Below the pieces are notes generated by a model. It saw only the letters and a list, made by a program, of their open reading frames with translations. It was not told the origin of the DNA and made no database searches. DNA of 55,142 bases from Candidatus Parepulonipiscium sp. PG-Nuni2H_MBin01 (GTDB lineage: Bacteria; Bacillota; Clostridia; Lachnospirales; Cellulosilyticaceae), in NCBI GenBank assembly GCA_001994995.1, contig MDJM01000002.1, positions 1 to 55,142 of the forward strand, written 5' to 3'. Positions 9,034-17,422 of the stretch are shown piece by piece (position 1 is the first letter of the stretch; every line of letters begins with the position of its first letter). The position numbers were made by a program, and so were the translations under genes.

Positions 9034-9139
9034 CTGTTAACTGAATATGAAAAACCGCGCAGGCCCCACAAATCGTATTCATTCGAGAGCCTAAGTACGA
9101 ACGTTTTCATACGTTAACAGACATAAGCAAGGGAGGTTG
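9034..9139 (+). promoter_or_regulatory. Structured 5' leader of the second LCP gene, possible cis-acting RNA
   Basis: CTGTTAAC (9034-9041) pairs with GTTAACAG (9113-9120), and stacked inside it TATGAAAA (9046-9053) pairs with TTTTCATA (9104-9111). Inside the enclosed loop of about 50 bases, TCGTA (9073-9077) can pair with TACGA (9096-9100), while AGGC (9061-9064) can pair with GCCT (9089-9092). These last two helices cross, which would form an H-type pseudoknot. The ribosome site GGGAGG (9131-9136) lies just beyond. I do not recognise it as a known riboswitch class. Confidence 0.5.
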
Positions 9140-9146
9140 ACTATGG

Positions 9147-10478
9147 ATGAATAAGCTCATAAAAACTGGAATAATAATATGCATAATAATTGCGGGCATT
9201 GTAGGTCTTGGAGTTTGGGCTTATAATGAGGTTGTGTATACTCCACATGGCGATATGGTGGTGGATAATTTCGCCGCAGAACCGCTATTTTCATATGAGG
9301 AAATTGTGGAGCCACAACATGTAGAAGAGGCTAATACGATTAATAAAACTGTAGCTGTTTTTGGCACCGATTTAGATGGTTATATTACAGATACAATTTT
9401 GGTCGTAAATATTAACAGTATAACAAATAAGATAAAAGTGGTTTCTATACCGAGGGATACTAAAGTTGAGTGGACGAGCGCGCAGCAGTCGGCGCTAGAA
9501 AATAGGCGTGGATTTAGCGTTAGCTCTACCAAAATAAACGAAATGACGGCCTACGCTGGTATAGACAATATTAAAGATTTTACCGTAAAACAAATTGAGA
9601 TGTTGCTAGGAATTGAGATAGACAACTATGTGGTAGTGTCGCTAAGTGCGTTTAAAGACGTTGTGGATGCGGTTGGCGGAGTAGAGATGTATGTACCTGT
9701 GGATATGTATTACGTGGATAGCTATCAAGGGTTATACATAGATTTAGAGGAAGGACTGCAGCTGCTAGATGGTGATAAGGCAGAGATGTTAGTTAGATAT
9801 AGAAGTTACCCAACGGGTGATGTTCAAAGAATTGCAGTGCAGCAGGAATTTTTGCAAGCTTTCGCTAAAACTGTGCTTAGCCCTTCTATCGTTACTAAAA
9901 TACCAGAATTGGTTTCGGTATTTTTCACTTCAGTTAGAACAGACGCTACTATAGGAGAAATTTTTTCTTATTATGATTACGTTAAAGGGATTGATATTAG
10001 CGATATAACGTTTCAGACTTTGCCTGGAGAAGGCCAGTATATCGGCGCTGTGTCGTACTTTATACCAGATATAGATAATATGGCAAGCTTCGTTAGGGAC
10101 ATATTTTTTGAGCATTTGCCAGACGATGAGTTTCAGCTTGCGTATACTGATATAGATGAGGTGCATGAATTGGTTGAAAATGAGGCGCAAGAAGATGTGG
10201 TATATTACGATGACGGAGTGTTAATTGATAAGACAGTTAGTATACAAGTGTTAAATGGTACGGGAGTTGGCGGAGCGGCATCTGTTGCAAAAGACATTTT
10301 GGAGGCGGATGGATATGTGGTTGATAATATAGATACGTACAATGAACAGGCGCAAAGCATTACGCAAATTAATGTGCGAGATTTTGATTACGCACGTCAG
10401 TTTAAAGCATATTACCCAGTAAGCTTAATTCGAGTAGATGAAACGTTAGAATATGATGTACAGATTGTGTTACATTAA
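9147..10478 (+). CDS. LytR-CpsA-Psr (LCP) family wall-polymer ligase, copy 2
   Basis: A 443-residue paralogue of the preceding LCP protein with the same plan: one N-terminal membrane segment (about residues 7-27), FGTDLDGYITDTILVVN, SIPRDTKVEWTSAQ, RYRSYPTGDVQR, and a LytR_C domain near 370-443 (IQVLNGTG...). Similarity runs over the full length, so a tandem duplication is the simplest origin. Two start signals overlap: ATG 9143 opens a tripeptide ORF ending at TAA 9152-9154, while ATG 9147 opens the LCP frame. GGGAGG at 9131-9136 could serve either. Expression is likely governed by the promoter and leader structure upstream. Confidence 0.9.
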   Translation: MNKLIKTGIIICIIIAGIVGLGVWAYNEVVYTPHGDMVVDNFAAEPLFSYEEIVEPQHVEEANTINKTVAVFGTDLDGYITDTILVVNINSITNKIKVVSIPRDTKVEWTSAQQSALENRRGFSVSSTKINEMTAYAGIDNIKDFTVKQIEMLLGIEIDNYVVVSLSAFKDVVDAVGGVEMYVPVDMYYVDSYQGLYIDLEEGLQLLDGDKAEMLVRYRSYPTGDVQRIAVQQEFLQAFAKTVLSPSIVTKIPELVSVFFTSVRTDATIGEIFSYYDYVKGIDISDITFQTLPGEGQYIGAVSYFIPDIDNMASFVRDIFFEHLPDDEFQLAYTDIDEVHELVENEAQEDVVYYDDGVLIDKTVSIQVLNGTGVGGAASVAKDILEADGYVVDNIDTYNEQAQSITQINVRDFDYARQFKAYYPVSLIRVDETLEYDVQIVLH

Positions 10479-10546
10479 TACTGTATAAATATGAATTTGC
10501 AGGCTCTATAGACGGAGCCTATTGGAGAGGTTTTAATTATACTAAA

Positions 10547-10573
10547 GGCTGCAGGAAACTGCAGTCTTTTTTT
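10547..10573 (+). terminator. Terminator after the LCP pair
   Basis: GGCTGCAG (10547-10554), loop GAAA, CTGCAGTC (10559-10566), then seven T. A second hairpin, AGGCTC (10501-10506) / GAGCCT (10515-10520), lies just upstream without a T-run. Confidence 0.85.
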
Positions 10574-10634
10574 GTATATTACTTAACTCTCGTACATATA
10601 TTTGTTAAGAACAAAATCGTTAAGGAGGCCTATT

Positions 10635-11126
10635 ATGGCTGTTGCTAATGCATTATACAACACTATTCAGCGACATAAAATAGTTAAAGATGTAGCTCGC
10701 GTCGTTTTGCCACCCACGTTATATTCAAAAAGCGCTCAGTATCTTGGGGAAGCTTACGTTGAATATAAGCTGGCACTGCGATATGAAAATGAAGACGATA
10801 TCCAAAACGCACTATATTTTTATGAACAATCCGCTACAAAAGGATTTGCATACGCTCAGTATAAGCTAGCCAAACATTATCAAGAAACTAACGACACTGC
10901 CCAAAGTATAAAATGGCTAAAAAAAGCCGCTAAACAAAATGTCCCAGAAGCCCAGTTTGACTTAGGCTTGTGTTACTATAGCGGTGATGGTGTCGATATA
11001 GATATTGATAGAGCTATTAAATTGATTACACTAGCGGCAAATAACAACTACTCAACAGCAAAAACATACTTACTGCTACACAAATCTAAAACTATAATGG
11101 TTGATATTATTAATGATACAATATAG
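10635..11126 (+). CDS. Small Sel1-repeat protein
   Basis: A 163-residue cytoplasmic protein, with no signal peptide seen, built from about three Sel1-like repeats. These are TPR-related helical hairpins that act as protein-binding scaffolds: AYVEYKLALRYENEDD, AQYKLAKHYQETND and AQFDLGLCYYSGDG mark successive first helices, and ALYFYEQSA and SIKWLKKAA second helices. The frame is open to 10602, but AAGGAGG at 10622-10628 fits ATG 10635. It leads a plus-strand unit with the unrecognised gene at 11142 (15-base gap). A partner cannot be named. Confidence 0.85.
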   Translation: MAVANALYNTIQRHKIVKDVARVVLPPTLYSKSAQYLGEAYVEYKLALRYENEDDIQNALYFYEQSATKGFAYAQYKLAKHYQETNDTAQSIKWLKKAAKQNVPEAQFDLGLCYYSGDGVDIDIDRAIKLITLAANNNYSTAKTYLLLHKSKTIMVDIINDTI

Positions 11127-11141
11127 TTAGGGAGGAATTAT

Positions 11142-11864
11142 ATGAAAAACGAACTCATTTTGCTTAGCGATGAGCAACTTACATTTCATACTAACCGCTA
11201 TGAACAGCTTAAGGTGCAGTGGGAGCAAATTAGTTGGGCGTTTGCTACAGAAGTTGCCGATGTTATCAGAGATGACCTAAATATTGCTATAGATAAATTT
11301 GAGCAGTCTACTACTACTATTATCCGCGATAAGCTTTGTATTGAGAAAGTTTTACTTAGCGGTAATGATAGCGAGAAAGTTTTGCAAGATATGCTTGGTG
11401 ATATTGCCATATCTCTTGTACAGCAGTGGTCAGAAGTTAATTATAACTTTTGCGCAGATTTGCAGTGCCACTTAGATTGCATTTTATGGGGGCCGATGGA
11501 ATTTTATAATGCTAATTTCCCTAAGCAAAGCTTTGACACCGACAACATGCTAATGAGCATATCTAGAAATTCATTTGATGACGTTATAGACCAGCTAGAA
11601 GAGGCAAATTTTATTAGATGGCTATCTAGCTCGCATATAGCTAAAACACAGTTTTGGAAAACGATGGACGCAGTTAGCAACGTAAGTGAAGATGCTAGCA
11701 AATTCCAATTAATCAACTTACAAATGCAGCTACTTAAGTTAATCGCCACGCTAAAACATCAAGTAATACGCTTTATTAACGCTGGATTTAAAGATATACG
11801 CCAAATCATTGAACATGCAGATATAGAAGCTAAAGTATATACTAATTTACTAGAACTAGCATAA
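11142..11864 (+). CDS. Hypothetical helical protein in the Sel1 cluster
   Basis: I do not recognise a family for this 240-residue product. It looks almost entirely alpha-helical and soluble, with heptad-like stretches (about residues 15-70 and 185-240), no signal peptide, no membrane segment and no catalytic motif. It starts at ATG 11142 after AGGGAGG and is 15 bases downstream of a small Sel1 gene, with a strong terminator just after its stop, so it is probably co-transcribed with that gene. A binding partner of the Sel1 proteins is a reasonable guess from context alone. Confidence 0.65.
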   Translation: MKNELILLSDEQLTFHTNRYEQLKVQWEQISWAFATEVADVIRDDLNIAIDKFEQSTTTIIRDKLCIEKVLLSGNDSEKVLQDMLGDIAISLVQQWSEVNYNFCADLQCHLDCILWGPMEFYNANFPKQSFDTDNMLMSISRNSFDDVIDQLEEANFIRWLSSSHIAKTQFWKTMDAVSNVSEDASKFQLINLQMQLLKLIATLKHQVIRFINAGFKDIRQIIEHADIEAKVYTNLLELA

Positions 11865-11870
11865 AAAAAG

Positions 11871-11891
11871 ACCGAGTAACTCGGTTTTTTT
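11871..11891 (+). terminator. Rho-independent terminator
   Basis: ACCGAG (11871-11876), loop TAA, CTCGGT (11880-11885), then seven T in a row; preceded by seven A. It separates the first two genes of the Sel1 cluster from the next. Confidence 0.9.
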
Positions 11892-11916
11892 CGCTTTTGA
11901 AATTATGGAGGTAATT

Positions 11917-12705
11917 ATGTTAACAGAATTAAAACAACTTGCAATTGTAACTAAACAAGGGGAAGCAGATGAACAATTTGAAGCGGCAAAAAACTATGCT
12001 CGCTCGATAGGAATTAATAACAATAAAACTCAAGCGTTCGGCCTATTTTTAAAAGCCGCGTTGCAAGGCCATGTAGAAGCAGCTCATCACATTGGTCTAT
12101 GCTACAATAACGGCGATGGCATTGAAGTTAACGCCGAAAAAGCTTTTGAATGGTTTTTAAAAGCTGCCGAACAAGGCTTCGCAGAATCGCAAAACTGCGT
12201 CGGAGTATGCTACTTAAAAGGCATTGGCACCGCCGAAAACATACCTACAGCGCTACAATGGTTTATAAAAGCCGCCGATGCTGGCATACTACTATCCCAC
12301 TACAACAAAGGTCTATGCTATATAAATGACCAAAATTATCAGCTTGCATTTGAAAGCTTTCAGCTAGTCGCAAACCAAGGCTATCCTGACGCACAAGATA
12401 TGCTAGCCGAATGTTACTACAACGGCTACGGCACACCGCAAGACACTCAGCAAGCATTCCAATTGTGGTCACATGCGGCCATTTGGAGCAATCATAAAGA
12501 GTCGCAATATAAATTAGCTGAATTTTGTTACAGCCAAAATGGTCTATTATACAATCCTCAGCAGGCATTTAACTTATGGCTACAATCTGCCATCCAAGGC
12601 TTTAAGCCATCTCAGTATAAAGTTGCCGAATGCTATAATAAAGGAATTGGCACAACTTTAAATGAAAATCAGGCTAACTTCTGGACCACCAAATATTATA
12701 GCTAA
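11917..12705 (+). CDS. Sel1-repeat protein
   Basis: A 262-residue protein made of about six Sel1-like repeats of roughly 36 residues, with recurring A-x-x-x-x-G-x-C-Y-x-x-G-x-G and AFxWFLKAAEQGF-type halves. No signal peptide is seen, so a cytoplasmic scaffold is expected. ATG 11905 is in frame, but GGAGGT (11907-11912) lies between it and ATG 11917, so 11917 is chosen. The stop codon lies in a hairpin shared with the convergent giant Sel1 gene. Cysteine in the CY pair of many repeats is normal for this family and does not imply metal binding. Confidence 0.88.
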   Translation: MLTELKQLAIVTKQGEADEQFEAAKNYARSIGINNNKTQAFGLFLKAALQGHVEAAHHIGLCYNNGDGIEVNAEKAFEWFLKAAEQGFAESQNCVGVCYLKGIGTAENIPTALQWFIKAADAGILLSHYNKGLCYINDQNYQLAFESFQLVANQGYPDAQDMLAECYYNGYGTPQDTQQAFQLWSHAAIWSNHKESQYKLAEFCYSQNGLLYNPQQAFNLWLQSAIQGFKPSQYKVAECYNKGIGTTLNENQANFWTTKYYS

Positions 12706-12729
12706 CCTCACTTGACGTGAGGTTATTTT
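12703..12729. terminator. Convergent terminator between Sel1 genes
   Basis: TAACCTCAC (12703-12711) pairs with GTGAGGTTA (12717-12725) around a 5-base loop, followed by TTTT. The arms contain the stop codons of both convergent genes. Confidence 0.75.
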
Positions 12730-15700
12730 AATAACTTAAGCTGTCTCTGCGCCGAACCATTGCCTCTAGCCGCTGCCTGCCTAAAATGCTCCACAGCTAG
12801 CGAAGGATTTTTTGCAACGCCATTACCGTAATAATAGCATAAACCTAAGTAATACTGCGCCGCCACATTGCGCTGATTGACAGCATTATTAAACCACCAC
12901 ACAGCCACATTGTAATCCTGCTTCACACCTTCGCCGTTATAATAACAAAGCCCCAGATAATACTGCGCAGAGCTGTTACCATGCTTAGCAGCTTTACTAA
13001 ACCAGCCAATAGCCTCGTCAAAATTCTGCTCCACACCTTCGCCGTTATAATAACAAAGCCCCAAATTAAACTGCGCCGGCGCATAATCTAGCTGCGCGGC
13101 CTGCCTATGCCATAAAACAGCAGTCTCAAAATTTCTTTCCACCCCATCGCCCGTATAATAACATACGCCTAATATATACTGCGCCTCAGCATGGTTGCCA
13201 CCAGCCGCCATCTCATACCAACTTATAGCGCGCGTAATATCTCGCTCCACCATCACGCCTATATCATAACAAAGCCCCAAGTTAAACTGCGCATCCGCAC
13301 TGCCTTTAGCCGCCGCTCTGTTAAACCAAATTATCGCCTGCCCCAGATTTTGCGCACCGCCTTCTCCGTTGCAATAACATAGCCCTAAATAATATTGCGC
13401 CTCGGTTTTACCTTGCACCGCAGCCTCTCTAAAATACTCCTTAGCCACCACACAGTCATGCGCGACATGAACGCCGTTATAATGCCACAAACCTAGCGTA
13501 TACTGCGCCGAAGCATCTCCACACTGCGCCGCCAGCTTATACCACTTAGCCGACTCATATTGCTCACCAAGCTTATAATAACAAATCCCAAGACTTTTCC
13601 TAGCCTTAGTCACGCCGTATTCAACAGCCTGCTCAAACCACTTAGCCGCTTCCTCATAACTTCCTTCCTTATAATAAGGCTGCGCCACAAACTCATAGCA
13701 TATGCCAGCCTTAACTAAAGCTTTCGGATTACTCTCGGTCTGAGAATACCACTTAGCCGCCGTCTCAAACAACTCCTGAGTATAATAAAAATCACCCAAA
13801 TTATAAAAACATAAATCCGCCTTAGCACCAGCTTCATCATTACCAAGCTTAGATGCTCTCTTATAAAACGTTGCCGCTTCTTCATATTCATGACTATCAT
13901 AAAACTGCTCCGCTAAATTAAAACAACATAGCCCAAGCTTATACCTAGCCTGCGCATGACCTTGGTCAGATAGCGGTTTAAAATACTCAATTGCAGCCTT
14001 AAAATCATTATCATTAAAACACGCCTCGCCAAGTTCAAAAAAATACCCACTTAAATGCTCCTTAGCATCTGAGTTACCTTGCGCCGCAGCCTGCCTATAT
14101 AGCGACATAGACATTTCATAACTAATCTCAACACCACGCCCCTTAGCATAACACTCCGCAAGCTGACACTGCGCCCTCGCAAGACCCGCATTAGCCGCCT
14201 TCTTAAACCACTCAACCGCCTGCGAATAATCAAGCTCCACGCCGTCGCCAGAATAATACATATCACCAATATTACACTGCGCATTAGCATTACCACTCTC
14301 AGCCGCTAATTCATACCACTTAGCCGCCTGCTCAAAATCCTGATTAACCCCTTGCGCATTATCGTAACATACGCCAATGCAAAACTGCGCATCCGAATGC
14401 CCAAGCTCTGCTGCTGACTTATACCACTTAGCAGCCTGCTCCAAATTTTGCTTAGTGCCTATCCCTTCCTTATACCAATTGCCCAAAATAAACTGCGCAC
14501 CAATATGGCCATTTTTGGCCGCGCGCGAATACCATAAAAAAGCCTCCTCATAGTTTTGCCTAACATCAACTCCTCTTTCATAATACTCACCCAACATAAA
14601 CTGCGCACCCATATGATTAGAATCAGCAGCACGCTCAAACCACACCTTAGCCGCCGCCTTATCCTCAGTTACACCATCTCCATCAAAATAGCATAAGCCC
14701 AAGTTATACCTAGCGTCCGCGCTACCTTTTTTAGCCGCGCGATTAAACCATGTAACAGCCTCCGAATGATTTAACTTCACACCTTTACCATACTTATGAC
14801 ACTCACCCATCTGATTAAGCGCCTCCACATTGCCGTGCTCAATAGCTTTAAATAGCCACTCAATAGCTTTAAATTGGTTACCTTTCTTGCCGTTAACAAA
14901 ATTACAAGCAATATTATAATAACATAAACCAACCCTGCTATGAGCGTCTTTATGACCTTGCGCCGCTGCGTAACTATACCATATAGAAGCTTGCTCGTAA
15001 TCTTGCTCTACATCTTTACCTGTAAAATACCAATCGCCAACATTATAATATAGCGCATTTAAACTCCTAGCCGCATATACATTGCCCTGCTCAGAAGCAA
15101 GCTCAAACCAACCAACTGCCGACTTATAATCACGCTTTACTCCAACCCCTTTAGCGTAACATAGCCCCAAGTTATAGTAACATAAACCTAAGCTTTCGCG
15201 CGCCGTTGGATGCCCGTGCTCTGCCGCCTCCTTAAAACATACTATAGCAAGCTCGTAACTACGCTCCACACCGTCGCCATTGTAATGACATTTGCCCAAA
15301 TAATTAAGCGCATCCAAGTGCCCTTTCTCAGACGCAGCGTCAAATAGCCTAATAGCCACTTCATAATTTTGCTTAATGCCGTCCCCATCATAGTAACATT
15401 TGCCAAGCTCATACTGCGCCTCCATATATCCCTGATTTGATGCGCGGCTAAACCAGTCCACTGCCTTAGTCGGATTTTCTCTAACTCCAATCCCATCTCT
15501 ATAAAACGTACCCATCATAAACTGTGCCTCGATATGACCTTGCGCTGCCGCTTTAGCCATATGTACTTGTGCCAGCATATTATTTTGATCCACGCCGTCT
15601 CCTCTGTAGAAACATTTGCCAAGCTCAAATTGCGCATCCTTTTGCCCAAGCTCCGCCGCTCGCTCAAACCAATACACCGCCCGAGTTATATCCTGCTGTG

Positions 15701-15794
15701 TACCATCACCCATATAGTGACACATCCCTACTTGATACTGTGCATCTGCATTTCCATGTTTCGCTTGTGAAAATAAGTCTTTATAGTTACTCAT
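12723..15794 (-). CDS. Giant Sel1-repeat protein (1023 residues)
   Basis: Almost the whole 1023-residue chain is Sel1-like repeats, close to 27-28 units of 36 residues, with the core AQYxLGLCYYxGDGV followed by AxxWFxxAAxxG. Repeats in residues about 590-740 are degenerate and interrupted (FELGEACFNDNDFKAAIEYF region), with more TPR-like spacing. There is no signal peptide or membrane segment, so a cytoplasmic superhelical scaffold is expected. ATG 15794 is preceded by GGAGGG on the minus strand. The gene is convergent with the shorter Sel1 genes. Repeats near the C-terminus are the most alike, suggesting recent internal duplication. Regulatory or adaptor roles are known for the family; the partner here is unknown. 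Confidence 0.9.
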   Translation of the reverse strand: MSNYKDLFSQAKHGNADAQYQVGMCHYMGDGTQQDITRAVYWFERAAELGQKDAQFELGKCFYRGDGVDQNNMLAQVHMAKAAAQGHIEAQFMMGTFYRDGIGVRENPTKAVDWFSRASNQGYMEAQYELGKCYYDGDGIKQNYEVAIRLFDAASEKGHLDALNYLGKCHYNGDGVERSYELAIVCFKEAAEHGHPTARESLGLCYYNLGLCYAKGVGVKRDYKSAVGWFELASEQGNVYAARSLNALYYNVGDWYFTGKDVEQDYEQASIWYSYAAAQGHKDAHSRVGLCYYNIACNFVNGKKGNQFKAIEWLFKAIEHGNVEALNQMGECHKYGKGVKLNHSEAVTWFNRAAKKGSADARYNLGLCYFDGDGVTEDKAAAKVWFERAADSNHMGAQFMLGEYYERGVDVRQNYEEAFLWYSRAAKNGHIGAQFILGNWYKEGIGTKQNLEQAAKWYKSAAELGHSDAQFCIGVCYDNAQGVNQDFEQAAKWYELAAESGNANAQCNIGDMYYSGDGVELDYSQAVEWFKKAANAGLARAQCQLAECYAKGRGVEISYEMSMSLYRQAAAQGNSDAKEHLSGYFFELGEACFNDNDFKAAIEYFKPLSDQGHAQARYKLGLCCFNLAEQFYDSHEYEEAATFYKRASKLGNDEAGAKADLCFYNLGDFYYTQELFETAAKWYSQTESNPKALVKAGICYEFVAQPYYKEGSYEEAAKWFEQAVEYGVTKARKSLGICYYKLGEQYESAKWYKLAAQCGDASAQYTLGLWHYNGVHVAHDCVVAKEYFREAAVQGKTEAQYYLGLCYCNGEGGAQNLGQAIIWFNRAAAKGSADAQFNLGLCYDIGVMVERDITRAISWYEMAAGGNHAEAQYILGVCYYTGDGVERNFETAVLWHRQAAQLDYAPAQFNLGLCYYNGEGVEQNFDEAIGWFSKAAKHGNSSAQYYLGLCYYNGEGVKQDYNVAVWWFNNAVNQRNVAAQYYLGLCYYYGNGVAKNPSLAVEHFRQAAARGNGSAQRQLKLLK

Positions 15795-15852
15795 ATTTAT
15801 ATCCCTCCATTATTTTTTTCTCTTATTATATGCTTAATTATTAAGTTTTAAT

Positions 15853-15890
15853 AAAAAAAAAGGCTGTTCACTGTTTAGTGTAACAACCTT
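15853..15890. terminator. Terminator downstream of the acidic lipoprotein
   Basis: AAGGCTGTT (15860-15868) pairs with AACAACCTT (15882-15890), and CACT (15869-15872) with AGTG (15877-15880). The eight-A run at 15853-15860 becomes the U-run on the minus strand, so it ends the lipoprotein gene. Confidence 0.85.
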
Positions 15891-15896
15891 AGTTTT

Positions 15897-16307
15897 TTAT
15901 TCTTGTGCTTCCGCTAATGCTCTTGCTTTAGCTGCACAGCACGCTTTAATTTCAGTTTGTTCTTGTTCTACTATCTCAATAATTTCTTCGATTTCAATAA
16001 TCTCTTCTTCAATAATCTCTTCTTCAATAATCTCTTCTTCAATAATTTCTTCTTCAATAATTTCTTCTTCAATAATTTCTTCTATAATTTCAATTTCTTC
16101 TTCAATAATTTCTTCTTCAATAATTTCGATTTCTTCAATTTCTTCAATAATCTCATAAGCTAACTGTTCTACAACAGGCTCTGCTACTACTAGCTCTATA
16201 ACAGGTTCAGCCACAGGTTCAACCACCGCTACTGGTTCTTCTTCTTTAGATGAACATGCGCTTAGCATTGTTGCTGCAAGTATTGTAATTACTATTTTTT
16301 TATTCAT
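15897..16307 (-). CDS. Small lipoprotein with Glu/Ile-rich repeat region
   Basis: A 136-residue product with a signal peptide ending in the lipobox LSAC (residues 15-18), so it should be lipid-anchored outside the membrane. From about residue 50 to 112 it consists mostly of IIEEE units, then a tail with a CC pair (IKACCAAKA). The repeat could form a highly charged helix or extended rod and might bind cations; this is inference. I recognise no family. A consensus promoter precedes it, closely resembling the promoter of the nitrogenase-like operon whose last gene ends 67 bases upstream. That suggests shared regulation. Slippage in the repeat would change its length in frame when whole codons are gained or lost. 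Confidence 0.75.
   Translation of the reverse strand: MNKKIVITILAATMLSACSSKEEEPVAVVEPVAEPVIELVVAEPVVEQLAYEIIEEIEEIEIIEEEIIEEEIEIIEEIIEEEIIEEEIIEEEIIEEEIIEEEIIEIEEIIEIVEQEQTEIKACCAAKARALAEAQE
15967..16152 (-). repeat. Short tandem repeat array inside the lipoprotein gene
   Basis: On the plus strand the pattern TTCTTCTTCAATAATTT/CTC recurs about every 15 bases with near-perfect identity, encoding the IIEEE units. The period is a multiple of three, so copy-number change keeps the frame. Confidence 0.85.
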
Positions 16308-16341
16308 ATTATTTCCCCCTTGTGCTTATTAATCAAGAGCT

Positions 16342-16370
16342 ATTTTAACATAATTGTATATTGCTGTCAA
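16342..16370 (-). promoter_or_regulatory. Promoter of the acidic lipoprotein gene
   Basis: On the minus strand TTGACA (16365-16370), a 17-base spacer and TAAAAT (16342-16347). The sequence from the spacer through TAGCTCTTGATT just past the -10 box is strongly similar to the promoter at 22568-22596 of the nitrogenase-like operon. Confidence 0.8.
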
Positions 16371-16373
16371 TAC

Positions 16374-17420
16374 TTAATCTTGTAGCAAAATATCTTGTGA
16401 TAAAATATCTTCTAGTACTATATCTTCTACTAATATATCAATTAACGAATTTATGCTATCTACAATTTGGATGCCTGCACTTACGATATAACTTGACGTT
16501 AGCGCCACCTCATTGCCTTGCTTAACCGGAACAACCTCATTCCACACCAACGGATTTGAATCCTTTGCATCTTGCGCCATCTGAGCCGCCTCTTCTAACG
16601 TTGCCGCTCCTGAAGTTAAGAAGAATATCTTATCCATATCTATTCCTACTATTTCCTCCAAATTCAAAATCCCTGTCATCCCATGCGCAATATACTCAGC
16701 CTCGTCATCAGTCGCAAAAACATCCGTCCAGCCAAGCATACTCAACATCGTGCCTATCGTTCCATTTGGCCCTTGCAAGTAATAGTCTGTCGCGCTTGCA
16801 ACAGATAATGCTACATACGTCTTATCTTCAAACAGCGGTTTAACCTCGTCAATTCGCTCCTCAAGCTGCGCAAATGTATCCATTATCTCATCCGCTTTAA
16901 TCTTAGCTTCATCTGTAACAGCAAACGCCTGTGTAAGCACTTCAGTCTGGTGCTTCATATATTCGTATACATTCATCTGGCCAGTAGTATCGCTCATACC
17001 TATTCCATACACAGGTATTCCCGCGTCCTTTAACGTTTGGCCATGCACAGACATAGCAGTTGCGGCGATAATTACTAAATCCGGCTCCATCGCTACAATT
17101 AACTCCACATCATAGTTACTGCTATTAACGCTTGGCACCACAATAGCATCTAAATCTTCTGGATACGTCATAGTAGTAGTGACTGGCACTGCAATTAAAT
17201 TTGCCCCCATTTCATATATCGTCCTAACTGGATAAGTACTTAGCGCCACAATCTTTTGAGGCATCTCATCTAAGTAAATATCATCATACCCTTCCACCCC
17301 TTGTAAATCATGTGTATGTTGTAGTACAAACCCTTGGTATTCATTGTCCTCAGATGCTACAGTTGCAAACGCAGGACAAAGTGTACATGCTGCTAAAGTT
17401 AATGCAAAAAATTTTTTCAT
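16374..17420 (-). CDS. Metal-complex/corrinoid-type ABC transporter substrate-binding protein
   Basis: A 348-residue extracytoplasmic binding protein of the class III (BtuF/FepB/FhuD, PF01497-like) fold: KIVALSTYPVRTIYEMGA opening, EPDLVIIAATAMS, a long connecting helix near residues 165-195, and a second lobe with GTIGTMLSMLGWTDVF. Such proteins deliver siderophores, haem or corrinoids to FecCD-type permeases. The signal sequence contains LAAC at residues 9-12, but the hydrophobic part before it is short, so it may instead be cleaved after PAFA. The last 20 or so residues are a repetitive acidic tail (DILVEDIVLEDIL...), probably from local repeat growth. It is the last gene of the nitrogenase-like operon, 2 bases after the NifK-like gene. 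The ligand is unknown. Confidence 0.85.
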   Translation of the reverse strand: MKKFFALTLAACTLCPAFATVASEDNEYQGFVLQHTHDLQGVEGYDDIYLDEMPQKIVALSTYPVRTIYEMGANLIAVPVTTTMTYPEDLDAIVVPSVNSSNYDVELIVAMEPDLVIIAATAMSVHGQTLKDAGIPVYGIGMSDTTGQMNVYEYMKHQTEVLTQAFAVTDEAKIKADEIMDTFAQLEERIDEVKPLFEDKTYVALSVASATDYYLQGPNGTIGTMLSMLGWTDVFATDDEAEYIAHGMTGILNLEEIVGIDMDKIFFLTSGAATLEEAAQMAQDAKDSNPLVWNEVVPVKQGNEVALTSSYIVSAGIQIVDSINSLIDILVEDIVLEDILSQDILLQD

Positions 17421-17422
17421 AA

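Noticed and set aside
9034-9139. Known riboswitch classes (c-di-GMP, T-box, glycine, fluoride) or 6S RNA
   Set aside because: None of their conserved core sequences could be found; the element is too short for 6S RNA.
12263-15844. Several ORFs of 60-100 codons on either strand inside the Sel1 genes
   Set aside because: They are out-of-frame readings of repetitive genes, basic or low-complexity, and lack ribosome sites.
15957-16163. Plus-strand Phe/Asn-rich ORF opposite the acidic lipoprotein
   Set aside because: It is the mirror reading of the TTC/AAT repeat array; the minus-strand frame has a signal peptide, lipobox, promoter and terminator.
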